Shown piece by piece: positions 1 to 10,640 of a DNA stretch of 64,000 nucleotides (its first letter is position 1; every line of letters starts with the position of its first letter). Source of the stretch: Phytoseiulus persimilis (Eukaryota > Arthropoda > Arachnida > Mesostigmata > Phytoseiidae); assembly GCA_037576195.1 (NCBI GenBank), contig CM075102.1, forward strand, positions 38,622,745 to 38,686,744. The letters run 5' to 3'. The notes under the pieces are model-generated. The model ran no database searches. It was not told the DNA's origin and saw nothing but the letters and a program-made list of their open reading frames with translations. Position numbers and translations under genes: made by a program.

Positions 1-1035
1 GCATCATTATGACGAAAGTCAAGCCCCGTGAGGCAACGCAATTCATCAGAGCTCTGAGGAATTTCTTAACCGGCGTGAGTACTCATCGAGGAAGTGGACT
101 TACAGTGCACTCACTAGATTTAGAGGTCACAACACGACATGAGTCGAACACCATTCCCCGTTGTTTGAGGGTGGGAGTGCCGGAACCCAAAATCTGTCAA
201 TGGAGACAAGAGTATGGCGTTTGCAGTTTGCACGGTCGAAAAAAAAATATACCCGCTGGCTACTCATAACTCATAACCAATGCTACGGCTATTTCCGTTC
301 ATCAGAGGACCCTGCATCGGCATCTTCGATACGCAATGGATCAGGCTCCCAGAGATCCGCCGCTCCCAAATCTTCCCGGAGGCCCATCCCACAGGCTATC
401 TGCGAATTACTACCACAGTCGAGACCCACGACGGCTGGTTGAGCACCCGACAGCTGTGGCGGAAGGGTGAGTACGGAATCTCGGAACAGCTGAAAATGCC
501 ATTGATCGCTTCGCACGCAGAGACATAAACGTTCAGAGAAATTTCTTTTGCTCGGGGAACGGCGAAAGTTGGAGGTTCGTCGACGGTCTCATTCGTTTTC
601 TGCGAAAAGTTGCAGTCGGTCTCAGGGTATGGACGTCCCGAGATCTGATCATAATACGTATAGTCGAGTTTTGGACAGCAAAGTGACCGACCTCTTTTCA
701 GCCCAGCGAAACTGCCCACGCCCGGCCCTCTCCTCCATAAGTAGATCATTTCAGTATGTTAAGTTTATAGGCCACTGTTGGACACAAATGAAATAAATAA
801 ATGAAACCATTCAAAATCTCATGTCCTCCCTCCTTCCAATGAAGTTTGAATCAATCACTCAATGTTGATAATGTGCGAAGGGGACCATCTTGTTATCTGT
901 ACATTCCTTCCAGTTTCTCATAGAGCGATTCAGAGGCTCAGAGTCCACAGGGTGGTCATCGTCAGTCGGGAAGTTTCTTACCTCTCTTCTTTCGCTGGGA
1001 GTATTCGCTATTCCAGTCGGGAATTCAGTTTTAAT
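1..1035. other. unassigned sequence
   Basis: No open frame here resembles a known family. The open segments on both strands are short and have no good splice signals or coding-like composition. I see no repeat with clear ends. Treated as intergenic. Confidence 0.4.
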
Positions 1036-1220
1036 GTAGGCTTACATTCCACCGGCGATGGGTCGCTTGTTGTGCCGGAAGCTAGCCGCAACGAAACTGA
1101 AACCACCCAGAGTTGTGCTTTGCGGCACTGTCGACTAGCAGTTATCACTCGCTCTGCCGTCAGCGGTTTGCTTCCAATACACTGGTCGTTGATCAGATCG
1201 ATGTTGAACGTAAGCCTACG
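1036..1220. repeat. short element with terminal inverted repeats, copy 1
   Basis: The segment begins with TGTAGGCTTACATTC and ends with GAACGTAAGCCTACG, which are inverted complements apart from two changes. The interior matches, on the opposite strand, sequence at 33234-33401, including the stretch around CCGGAAGCTAGCCGCAACG. About 185 bp with terminal inverted repeats and a second diverged copy fits a small non-autonomous DNA transposon. I see no clear target-site duplication, so the superfamily is unknown. Confidence 0.55.
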
Positions 1221-4200
1221 GAACCACTAGTTCAGCAGCTGAACTTGGCCCCGTTTCTTCCCTTCCAGAACGAGACGCTGCAGAAACTCGATTTCCGGAT
1301 GGAAAAAAGTGGGGGGACAGACCCAGCAACTCCGCAGTCCGGTAGTTTGGACGAATCCAACCATTGGCAAATTCTTTGAATTCGGTTTCCCAAAGGGCAT
1401 GCGGGGCGAACCCATCGAGAGAGCGTTTCGTCAAGAGGGAAGCTCTTGACGTCAAGGTTGGAACGATCTTTCGCCCTTCTCGTTGATCCTTAGCTGAGAA
1501 TCTGGAGATACCCTGCGTGTCAGCAGCATCCTATCAAGCCTCGAACTTGACACTTCCGAATCCGATCGGTTGACTATCGAAGTTCCTCGGACAGTTTTCT
1601 TTTTAGAAAAGTCGGAAACAAAAAACAACGAATCTCCGAGCCGCTACGGGGGATGCGATTCTCTACCGACTCACGAGAATCAAGTACGGAAAAGATGCGC
1701 TGTCCAGAATCGACGACGATGCGCTATCGATCTTGAAGAAAAATTCCAGAATCAGATCATGTTTCACAGAGCCATGTGCAAAAGCGAAGAGGGTGAGAGA
1801 GTTCCGACCTACGTTGACCACCCTGGACAATCAACAAGTTGCTTCGTTCTGACTGTCCAAGTTCATTCACGGCTCGGAACGCAATGTATGACCGTTCCTC
1901 GGGCTATGGGAAATCGCTAGGATATGCGTTCAACCGAGCAGTCCTCCTCGTTCTTTCGCGGCCTACAGACTGCTGGAAACTCATTCTGCTTATAATGTCA
2001 AGCGGATTAAGAGCTATACTTCAACGAGCGGATTCCCGCGGAATCCCGTAGCTCGAAAATTTTGAGCAATATTGCAATCGGCTGAAGTCGGTGGCCTCAC
2101 TTTGGGGTGCGTAATTGAGCTCTCGGGTACATTTCCAAACTGCGCTCGATCGAGCTCTATAGCCTCCTCATGATAGCTGAAAGTCATGCCCGCCTCTGAT
2201 TTTCGCTCCCTGTTGCTCGGGGAGTATACGCCTGCATGAGGAAGTTCGAATTAATCCACGTCCCGTAATCCTTGTCATGGATTTCTAGCCATAGTATGGT
2301 CGTTCGGTTCCGTTGATGGTGGCCGTCGTATTCGGGTGGAGGCCCGGTTTCCGCGAAACCTATGCGGGGTCATCAGACTGTTCTATGTATCAGAAAAACT
2401 TGTCTCGAGAGACGTTCACCTTCAGCCGAGCATAGTGAGATTCATTGCGCTGCATGGATCCCATCGGGCCGGCCTCGTCGTTCCCATCTCATAGAGATGG
2501 GATTCGCTTTTTGAACTGGATAGATCTCGCTCTGCCTCCAGCTCTGGTTATGACTCCACATTATCTACCATATTGATCAATCTGTGTGTTTGCCCATTAG
2601 TTTGAAAGAGACACATCTGGTACCCTCTCTCAGTCGGTTGTCCATGGATTTCCCGCATGAAGTCTGAAGGAATAACTCAGAATCTTCATCTCTCTCCTTC
2701 GTTCCCTTTGGTCTGAGCAGTCGATCGAAAGCGGAACGATTCCCAACGGATTCGGCGGGTTTGAACGCACACTCTGTCACAGACTTTGCCACTTCGACGG
2801 ACAGCTGGAGGATCTCGTACGTCCTACGTGAGTCGGTGTAAGAGCAGTGCACCGGAAATGAACGCGTTAAGGAAATTCGATGGTGGTCAGTGAGCGACTT
2901 CGACGCGATATCCACACTTTGCAGGCCTTGTTATCGCTACTTCGAGCACACACTTGCCTCCAGCATTGCAGCGTCGAGTCAACACTGATATCCACTGCCA
3001 GATCGGAGTCCTTCCCCCTTTTCCTTCATCGAAGGATTTTTCTGACAGCTGAAGTCTCTTTCCCATACGAGCCAAATAAGCACACCAACGATCCGCAAGA
3101 ACCCTCAATCTATATTTATACATTTTCAACTACCAGTCAACATAACTTTAATGAGACATTCTTAGCTGAGATTTATCCAACTTACTTTGGAAACCATGCT
3201 CCTTGCTGTCGTCCTCATTAGCTGTGGCACGATTGAGCGCCGCGTAGTTCCGGAATCCGGAGAAGCTGGCTCATCGTTCTCTGACGGGAGAGAACCAGGA
3301 AGTTTAGATTCAAGTAAGACTTTCTGAACGGCGCTTAGATCGATTCTCGATCTCAGGTTCTGCCGAGCATGACCTAAAAAAAGACCTCGGCTCCCAATCG
3401 TCCTTGAGACCCGTTGCTGTCGCGATCTCAATTTTGCATCGCCATCCTCATGAATGACGGCCAAGAATCAACCAATCTCCAACCACGTCCGGTTCACGGA
3501 ATCCTTCCGATCGGAGACAAGCATCTGAAGCGCCTGAAAAATGATGGTTTCTCCCAGACTGCTGCGGGGAGATGCAGATTTCCAGGATAGTCCCATCACC
3601 ATGAATCACCAGCGATGGTGTTGTCAGGGTCATGATCTGAGCTGTTGACGCGACTGCGCTGGGATTTGGGCGTACGCGCTATTTCCAGGACAGAAGAAAT
3701 ATGGCTGGAAAAGAGCATCCTAGCTCTCAGTTGGAAACAAGACAGAGAGACAGACAGCATTTCCCTGTATTCATTCCAGAACTCCTGTTTTCTGTTCATT
3801 CGTCAAAGGAACACGGTCTCCACCGATGGAAAATCTGGATGAGTCACCCGATCACTTGGATCGGAGTTGCTATCACCTTGTTGGACGGGTGTATGAGGAC
3901 TTGGCGAACTCCTCAGTGAGGGTTTTCACCGGCGCGATTCTGAGGACTCACCTATGGAGACTTTCCAGTATTGTAAGAGTTACAGTCTGTTTGTCTGCTT
4001 TCGGAAGTGTGTCGTATCTCGTGGCCCTGTCACCCCTGTCGATGCGTTGCATTTCAGACATACGAAAGCTCACCATTCTGCTCAGATGACTAGCAACTGC
4101 TCTAAAAATAGAGTCGAAAACTCTCTAGGAATCTGGCGTATGGAAATGGCTCTTTCCGCCTCGGTCGTGAGTCGTACAATACGAGACGTCTCGCGCCCAG

Positions 4201-4285
4201 CACGAACTGTGCAGGCGAAGCATGCGTCCGGTCGGGATGGGACACGTCAGAAATAAAGGTTCGACACTCAGCGAAGAGGTTTAGG
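1221..4285. other. unassigned sequence
   Basis: About 3 kb with only short overlapping open frames of chance length on both strands. None shows a recognisable domain. No clear repeat boundaries were found. Confidence 0.4.
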
Positions 4286-4550
4286 CAGTGGCGTACCCAG
4301 GAGGGGGGGGGGGGGCAAGGGAGCCATGGCCCCCCCAAAACTCTTCGATGATATTGGGAAGAATGGATTATATTCTACTTTGATGGACGAAAAAGTTCCA
4401 CAAAGATTCAGTCTTATCAGGAAAATTCTCACAGGTTTGAAAACCATGTTGATTGCGTCATGAACATCTCGAGACGATGATGATCATCATCATCGGCATC
4501 ATCATCACATCCCTGCCCCCCCCCCAAAAAAAAAGCTGGGTACGCACCTG
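4286..4550. mobile_element. hAT-like non-autonomous element, 265 bp
   Basis: The ends are CAGTGGCGTACCCAGG and, on the complement of the right side, CAGGTGCGTACCCAGC, giving imperfect terminal inverted repeats of about 16 bp. Both flanks carry the same 8-bp sequence GGTTTAGG (4278-4285 and 4551-4558), the target duplication size typical of hAT transposases. The inside holds a G homopolymer next to the left end, a C run then an A run next to the right end, and a CAT-rich microsatellite. It encodes nothing and must have been moved by a transposase elsewhere. Confidence 0.85.
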
Positions 4551-5218
4551 GGTTTAGGCCCGGATTGTGAACGGAAATCGATCACTTCCCAAGTTATGTT
4601 GCGATGCCAACAATCGCAAGATGCGCCAGAGGGGTCGGCTCTTCTCGATTATCCGAAGAGTCTAGATCTTGCCCGCCACTTCCAACTCTGCACGGTTGCA
4701 CTTTGTTCCGTTGGTGAGGGTCGAATCAACGGACTTCCATCTCGCGGTTCCATCGGATGATCGTCAAATGCCAACCTTTCGGATGTGTTCGCATCGAAGT
4801 GTCATCTGCAGAGGTGAATGGGATATTTTTAAGGAGAGCTCTCCTTGAGAGGACTTTTCTCCCGCCAGTCAGTCCATCGCGGGTCCCTTTGCCGTCCATG
4901 GCATCGCGTGGAACAATAAGGATCCGAGTACACTTGGATTGAGTCGCAGAGTGCACTTTGTAATGGGAACCGTGAATAGGGTTTCGAATCGTGGGGATGT
5001 CCTCATACAAGGAACCGCTGCGAGGGAACTTGGCAATCCATGGATTACAGTCGGTGCGATTCGCCATGCACCATGCCTCGTTTCCCCTCGGCTGCCGTGA
5101 GCTGCCTCACCCGTGTTACTCAAGTCTCCGCTCTCGGTCCTCCATCCTGAGGTGCTCAAAACGCTCCGGACGCGGTTCTGAATTCCTGTTGCCCAAATCG
5201 GAGATTTCTAACCTGTAT
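4551..5218. other. unassigned sequence
   Basis: Two overlapping minus-strand open segments (about 96-113 codons) cover most of this stretch, but neither matches a family I can name or has convincing splice sites. It could contain an exon of the doubtful gene just to the right. Confidence 0.3.
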
Positions 5219-5477
5219 TTAGCCGACAGCATCTGCATCGAGTTTACAATCCGAAAACGGAAGAAATATCTGAACGTTTAGACGACGAGCGCTAGCGGCC
5301 GATGACGGGAGAATGTGATGTAGATTCAGAGCGGCCCCATCGAACGTGTTGTTGGAGGCTGTGAGGACTTTGCGAGAGTAGGCGGAAACAAGATTCGCCA
5401 GAAGCAGGTTGGCTCCGACGAAGCCAGCGTGCCAGCCCACCAGCAAAGGGGTCAAGAATTCCGGAGCGGTGACAGCG
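5219..5477 (-). CDS. possible exon with a membrane segment, unidentified
   Basis: A minus-strand frame opens after a weak acceptor (GACGCAG at 5478-5484) and runs to a stop at 5219. Codons tend to end in G or C. The translation contains one hydrophobic stretch around GFVGANLLLANLVSAYS, followed by a serine/alanine-rich tail. The pattern ANxLLxNL resembles the last transmembrane helix of TRPM-type cation channels, but the conserved TRP box that should follow is absent, so this is only a resemblance. A second coding-like minus-strand segment lies at about 5715-5870 and may belong to the same gene. I could not connect the two by matching splice phases. Confidence 0.2.
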
Positions 5478-8400
5478 CTGCGTCGTTCGGAGGAAATTCA
5501 GGGTGCCTGTTTTGCCGATGCACTTTGATGACCCAAGCGGAACACGCGCCAAAACTACCAAGGAATGCGGAAGATGTCGCGAAGGAGAACTAGGTTAAAA
5601 GCTTCATCGGGCAAGCGCCTCGGGCAGCGGTGGATTTGAGAGGACTCCGAGGATCTGCGGTGACTCGACTCGATTTCTCCTTTGGGCCGACCTCGATTAC
5701 CGATCACTACGGGAGATCAGGAGTCCAAGTCGGGATGTGCTTCTCAGGGTCTGCCCTGGCGATGGTGGGATTATTGCTCCTCAGACAACGAACTTCCCTT
5801 CTCGAAGCGGACACCGTTGATTCCAAGATCGCCTCCTCGACGCTGATCAGCACGCCCTCGGACGAATCCTCTCTCACCCAACGCGTTTACTTGAATGAAT
5901 CTTGTGGAAGGATATAGCCTAGAAACTACCACCGGGGTGAAGGGACTACGTTCGATGTACTCGCCAGTGAGGAAAATTTCAATGGACTCTAAGTCCATTG
6001 TACACTTCAAGTTTGAAGGTCCCACGAAACTGCTTTGTCAAGATTAGTCGCGCTCGTAGGACGATCTGAACATTTCAACGACAGATTCCATACAGGATTA
6101 GATGTTCCTGAGAATGGGAGAAAGCTTGAGGAGGCGGCGTATTCCTTGTGATGAGACGATGAACTCTCAAGAGTTTGTGAATGAAACCCAAACATTGTCA
6201 GCGTAGGAGCGTTCTCGTAATTTCGAGGCCACGAGGTTCACTGGTGTCGGCTCGCTCCGAGTCGATGCTCACGGCAAGTTCGCATCGGAATGGAACCATC
6301 GTTCTCCCGAACTTCGCTCCTCATGAAATATCGATCGTAAATAGAATGTCACAGGCATCTACGGGCTATTATTTGAGTTACTGTGAGTAAACAGGCCGTC
6401 TGAAATTCACTAGAAGTATCCTCCGAGAGGGGCAGGTCGCTACCTTATGCGGGGACGAGCCCTGACCGAAGATAAATCCGAGAAGGAAGCGGACTTGGGA
6501 TCCAGCTCATTGAAGGGCAACAGCAGCTTTACGACTGGCGTGAACATCCTCGAGGGGATCCGCTGGCGCATGTGAATCTACTGAATAGACCCCCGAGTTC
6601 GGGGAGCCGTGCCGTCGATAACAGGTGACAATGTGAATTTTTTTCAACGTGTGTTACATACGTGCGGCTCATAACATAAATCCTCGTTTGACTCAAACGT
6701 ATTTCCATTGAGTCGCTGCAAGTGACCGCAGTTGGAACGCGTGCCGGTTATACGATTGTGTTGAGCAGAGGGATTCGAGCTTCTAAGCCGATTTCAGTTA
6801 CAGACGCATGCCCGAAGTTTGTGACGAGTTATCCGATTTTCAAATGAGATGGATAGCTGTACGGAGAGAATATTTACAATACTTCCGAATATTCTGTGAA
6901 CGATATCTTCAAAATAGCCGAACTCCTGGGGGCCATGAGTGACGATTGCCCCAACAGCAGCCGTGATCTCGGCAACCATGTCTGACTGAGAGTCCGCCGT
7001 TCCGTGACCGCGAGCATTCCCCGAACTTCGTGAACTCAACTCTCTCTTCACACTCGCATTCTCGGATCACAGTCGGGACTACCTTGGTTTCGATACAGCC
7101 ATCGATTGCAGGCCTATTCTTAGTTCACCTGAATCCTCTGCAACATTTATCCACGTCATGCCCTGCGAGCTATTGCCTGCCTAGGAACCCGAAATAAGCA
7201 CTCATCGTTGATTGAACAGAATCATTTAGCCGCTAAGAGTGGTCGGATTGCCCAACGACGCCGCCGCGAAAAACAAACTTCTTCCGCGAAGTTGATATTA
7301 GACGGACCTAGATTCGAACGCAAGAATATCCCGGATTTCTTCGACCACCAATGATCGTCTCGTGCTGGATGTCGTGGCGGTCATTACGACTGTGATTCGA
7401 CGACGGATTGCGCTCCTAAGTTAACATGAACCTGCTCAGACTGCGTCCCTTCCTTCCTACTGCGGGCGACGTCATCGTGTGGATCACGTCAAGCGGAGTG
7501 CGAGCAAGCAGAACCATAATTTGTGGAAATGTCTCTCTGAGGACTAGAATAGAAGCCTTACAGACGCGATGTTGGCAGCTTCCTTGCGGTAGCGTCCAGC
7601 GCAGAGCATTAATTATAAGCACCCTTTTCCTATGAAAGCTCCACCCAACTCACCCTTGGCAAGTCCGCCGGACTGGCGAACTTGCTTGCTTGTTGACTGC
7701 CTGTCGAGCGTCAACTTGCGGAAGGATCTCAACCGCGCTTACGTGGAACGGCGGAGGATTAGGTTTCAACGATCGGCAGAAGGGAAGTCCCCGGAGCCAT
7801 TCTCGGGAATCAAAACCCGGAAGCTTCTTAGAAGTCTCCGAGGCTCGATAGTGGATGAACTGGTTAGCGATGATTTAGTCGAGCTGCACGAGCGATCTGG
7901 GAACTCTATAAGTTTCTCGTTCATGCTTGACGCAAATCCCTTGGGAAAACGACGGAGCTGAACTATTTTTCTTCTCTCTCACCCGAGGGTGTGTTCTGAG
8001 AACGCCGAAGAATATCTCGGAGTCCGTCAGTACCACGAGCTCCCGGAAGCCAGAGGAGTTGGAAGTTCCGCGAAAATCAGTGAAAACAAAATTGGAAAAA
8101 CGTCATAGGTTGAACGGGGGACCGAATGATTTTCGCTGTGGGATTAAGACTGAGTGGTTGGTGATGAATGTATGGATGACTCGGCGACGTCTCAAAGATA
8201 TCGAGGGGGTCTCCTGTTCGAATCGAAGAACGGAACGAATCGATAAGGATTACCCGACATTCATAGGACTCGCAGGGACGGTAAAGTTAGGTGGCTTGCG
8301 GATTTTGTGGAATTGATGGACAAGGTTCCGGGTATCCGCTCCAGCCCCCGAGAGGAAACGACGTTATAATTCACCAGCCTTTCATGTGGGAAGCGCGCTG

Positions 8401-8940
8401 GAGGCCTAGCTTGGCAGCTCACGTTTCCGATGATACGACACCGTGTCCGTAGGAAAAATACCTATCTTGTGGCGTCAGGCCAAGGATCGAAGAGGATCGA
8501 TCCTGCGTTTGGTGAAAGCATCGAGTTCGCATCAACCGAGTCGTCTCCTTGTTGCTTCTTATTGCTGAATGAACTCAACGTATAAAAGTAGCATGTCTTG
8601 ATAAAATCCGATCGTGGGCGATCCCGCTGAAACAACTACGGAGCATCAGCGAGACTCACTATGTCGTGTTCCTCTGTCCGAAAGCTCTCGACCGCAAGCA
8701 ATGTTTTGAACGGTCTGTCCGTCGTAAATTCAAAATCCGGACACACCATCATCATCATCATGGGCTACGAACTCTCTCCAAGGGATTACTCCTGCGCGCT
8801 AAACACCAATCGATGATACAAAAATAACTATGTTTTGACTTGCACACGGCCGCCCCCACCAACTTTTTAGAACCAAAACGGAGTTCTGTTTCGCTGGGAT
8901 TCTTGGATTCCTCGGCCAGTTGCATCCCGTTCTTCTAGGC
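5478..8940. other. unassigned sequence
   Basis: Apart from coding-like minus-strand segments near 5715-5870 and 6840-7050, which I could not link to splice sites or a family, nothing is supported here. The longest plus-strand frames (7632-7961 and 7927-8316) are of chance length and lack domain signals. Confidence 0.3.
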
Positions 8941-9384
8941 CAGGGGTGGGCAAAGTGCGGCCCGCGAGTGGACCACTGTGTTCGGGCAGGGCCACGCGCA
9001 ACAAGCGCTTGAAAATGCCGAATCGCTTCCATGGAAAAGAGATTTAACATTTCCTACGATCTTCCCCAACCTGAGTGAATCTCCTCAACTTGGTGGACGA
9101 GTGAGTCGAGGGTTCACTCTTCGATAGGCACATCGAGGTGTTGTGATTTTTCTGGAGCTCAGGTTTCTCATGCACCCCAAGGAAACGATTCCTGAGCTTG
9201 AAACGTCGTCTTTGCCGGATGTCGCTCTTTGGAGACATGTCACATGGATTAGGAATACTTCGAGTTCGCTGAGATACGTTTTATGTGGCGGCCCGTAAGT
9301 TTGCACGGCCGCGATGGTGTTCTGCACTGCGGCCCGCGAAGCACCTCGTGCGGCCCGCGGGCTGCACCAAGTTGCCCACCCCTG
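8941..9384. mobile_element. degenerate hAT element, 444 bp, copy 1
   Basis: The element starts CAGGGGTGGGCAAAGTGCGG and ends with the inverted complement of CAGGGGTGGGCAA. It is flanked on both sides by the 8-bp duplication TTCTAGGC (8933-8940 and 9385-9392). This terminal sequence and the GCGGCCCGCG-rich ends are characteristic of a widespread hAT group. The interior matches the element at 63166-63530. Broken minus-strand frames inside hint at the C-terminal part of a hAT transposase, but no intact protein remains, so it is an internally deleted, immobile or non-autonomous copy. Confidence 0.9.
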
Positions 9385-9392
9385 TTCTAGGC

Positions 9393-10495
9393 TGATGGTC
9401 CGTTATCCCGCTGGGAAACTCGACCTTATATTCAGAGCTCGAACAATCAGATCATCTCACGTTATTGGACTTAGGCAGATCGGCTCCTTCAAATGTTCGT
9501 TTTTAGACTCTACGCAGAATTGAAGCTGCCCATGAACTCTTCAATGCCGTCAAGCATGCAAAGGCTAGGCCATCCGCCACGCACACATCGATATGAAACT
9601 ATGCGGATGTTGTAGATTCGTGAGACGGAAATCCCTTCCCATCATTCGCCCACCGAACTGACTAACTGAGTTCGTGGTGCTGAGTGGCTAAGAAATCTGC
9701 CTACCTGCTTCGAGTGCGCAAGTGTCAAACACATGTCAAGATAAAAACAGATCTGTCTGCGATTAAAGTTAGGTAGATAGTTTACAAACCCAGATAGCAA
9801 CATATCAATGAGATATCAATGTCATTTATAGCGGCCATTCTTACAGAGTAACCGTCATCCCCGGAACATGAGGGAAAACCCATGAATACGGCGTCTTTCA
9901 TCAAAATCTCCTCCCCTGGATTGGAGCGGTCACGGGAAATCTGCAGCAAATGGCATCGCTCATGCTCACAAACTCGGGAATCACTGAAATAATCTACTCT
10001 CAAGAGTTTAGATTCAACGATGGAGGGGCGAGACGAGTGATATACTAAAGTTCGTCTGAGCTCAGAGCGTCGTATTCTCATCAAAGCTCGAGCGATAGCT
10101 CGGAATAATTTGCGCCTCTCAGTGTTTTGAGTACCGTTTCCACCGAGGGGTTCTCAATACTCATCATGGGTCCAACCAGAGAGCTCTTGAAGAGGGTCTC
10201 TCTGGTTCGGAACCAAATGAGGGAGAGAGTAGTATACCGTCGATCTCATACCGGGGAGAAGCTCTCTCGTAAACATCCCGGATTAGCTGCTCTCCTGGAG
10301 TGAACTCGGATATCGCCGTCTTCTTCTCATAAGATCGAAGCCTCCTGAGCCCGCTCTTAGTCTCTGTTTTCGGCTGAACCTCTCAGCCAGCCCTCAGGAG
10401 TGTCCCGGAATCACCTTTCGGTATTGCTTCAGTAACACTCCCTATCGCCTCGCAAATCCCATTGCGGGCGGTGGGCTTGGGTCTTAAGATGGTTC
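9393..10495. other. unassigned sequence
   Basis: No supported gene. The minus-strand frame at 9782-10084 is of chance length and has no recognisable motif. Confidence 0.4.
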
Positions 10496-10523
10496 AGATT
10501 TAATTCTGATGTAAATTAAATCT
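10496..10523. other. 10-bp perfect palindrome next to SINE tail
   Basis: AGATTTAATT at 10496-10505 is perfectly complementary to AATTAAATCT at 10514-10523, with an 8-base spacer. It lies directly against the T run that ends the SINE-like repeat on this strand. It could be part of the repeat's 3' tail or a local hairpin; no function is implied. Confidence 0.5.
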
Positions 10524-10640
10524 TTTTTTTTACCACTCAAGAAATTTTGTTGTCCCGGCCGGGGATCGAACCCGCGATTGCTAGCTTAGCGTGGCACCCA
10601 GCTCTTAGTCTGCTGGCGGTCAGTCGCCGACCGTTGAGGA
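10524..10640 (-). repeat. tRNA-related SINE-like repeat
   Basis: Read on the minus strand, the sequence contains GGGTTCGATCCCC (10561-10573), a very good RNA polymerase III B box. It is followed by GGCCGGGACAAC and a tail of nine A residues (T run at 10523-10531). This is the usual 3' half of a tRNA-derived SINE of the kind known in ticks and other arthropods. The part that should hold the A box and the rest of the cloverleaf is degenerate, so it is not a working tRNA gene. The 5' limit is uncertain. Confidence 0.6.
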
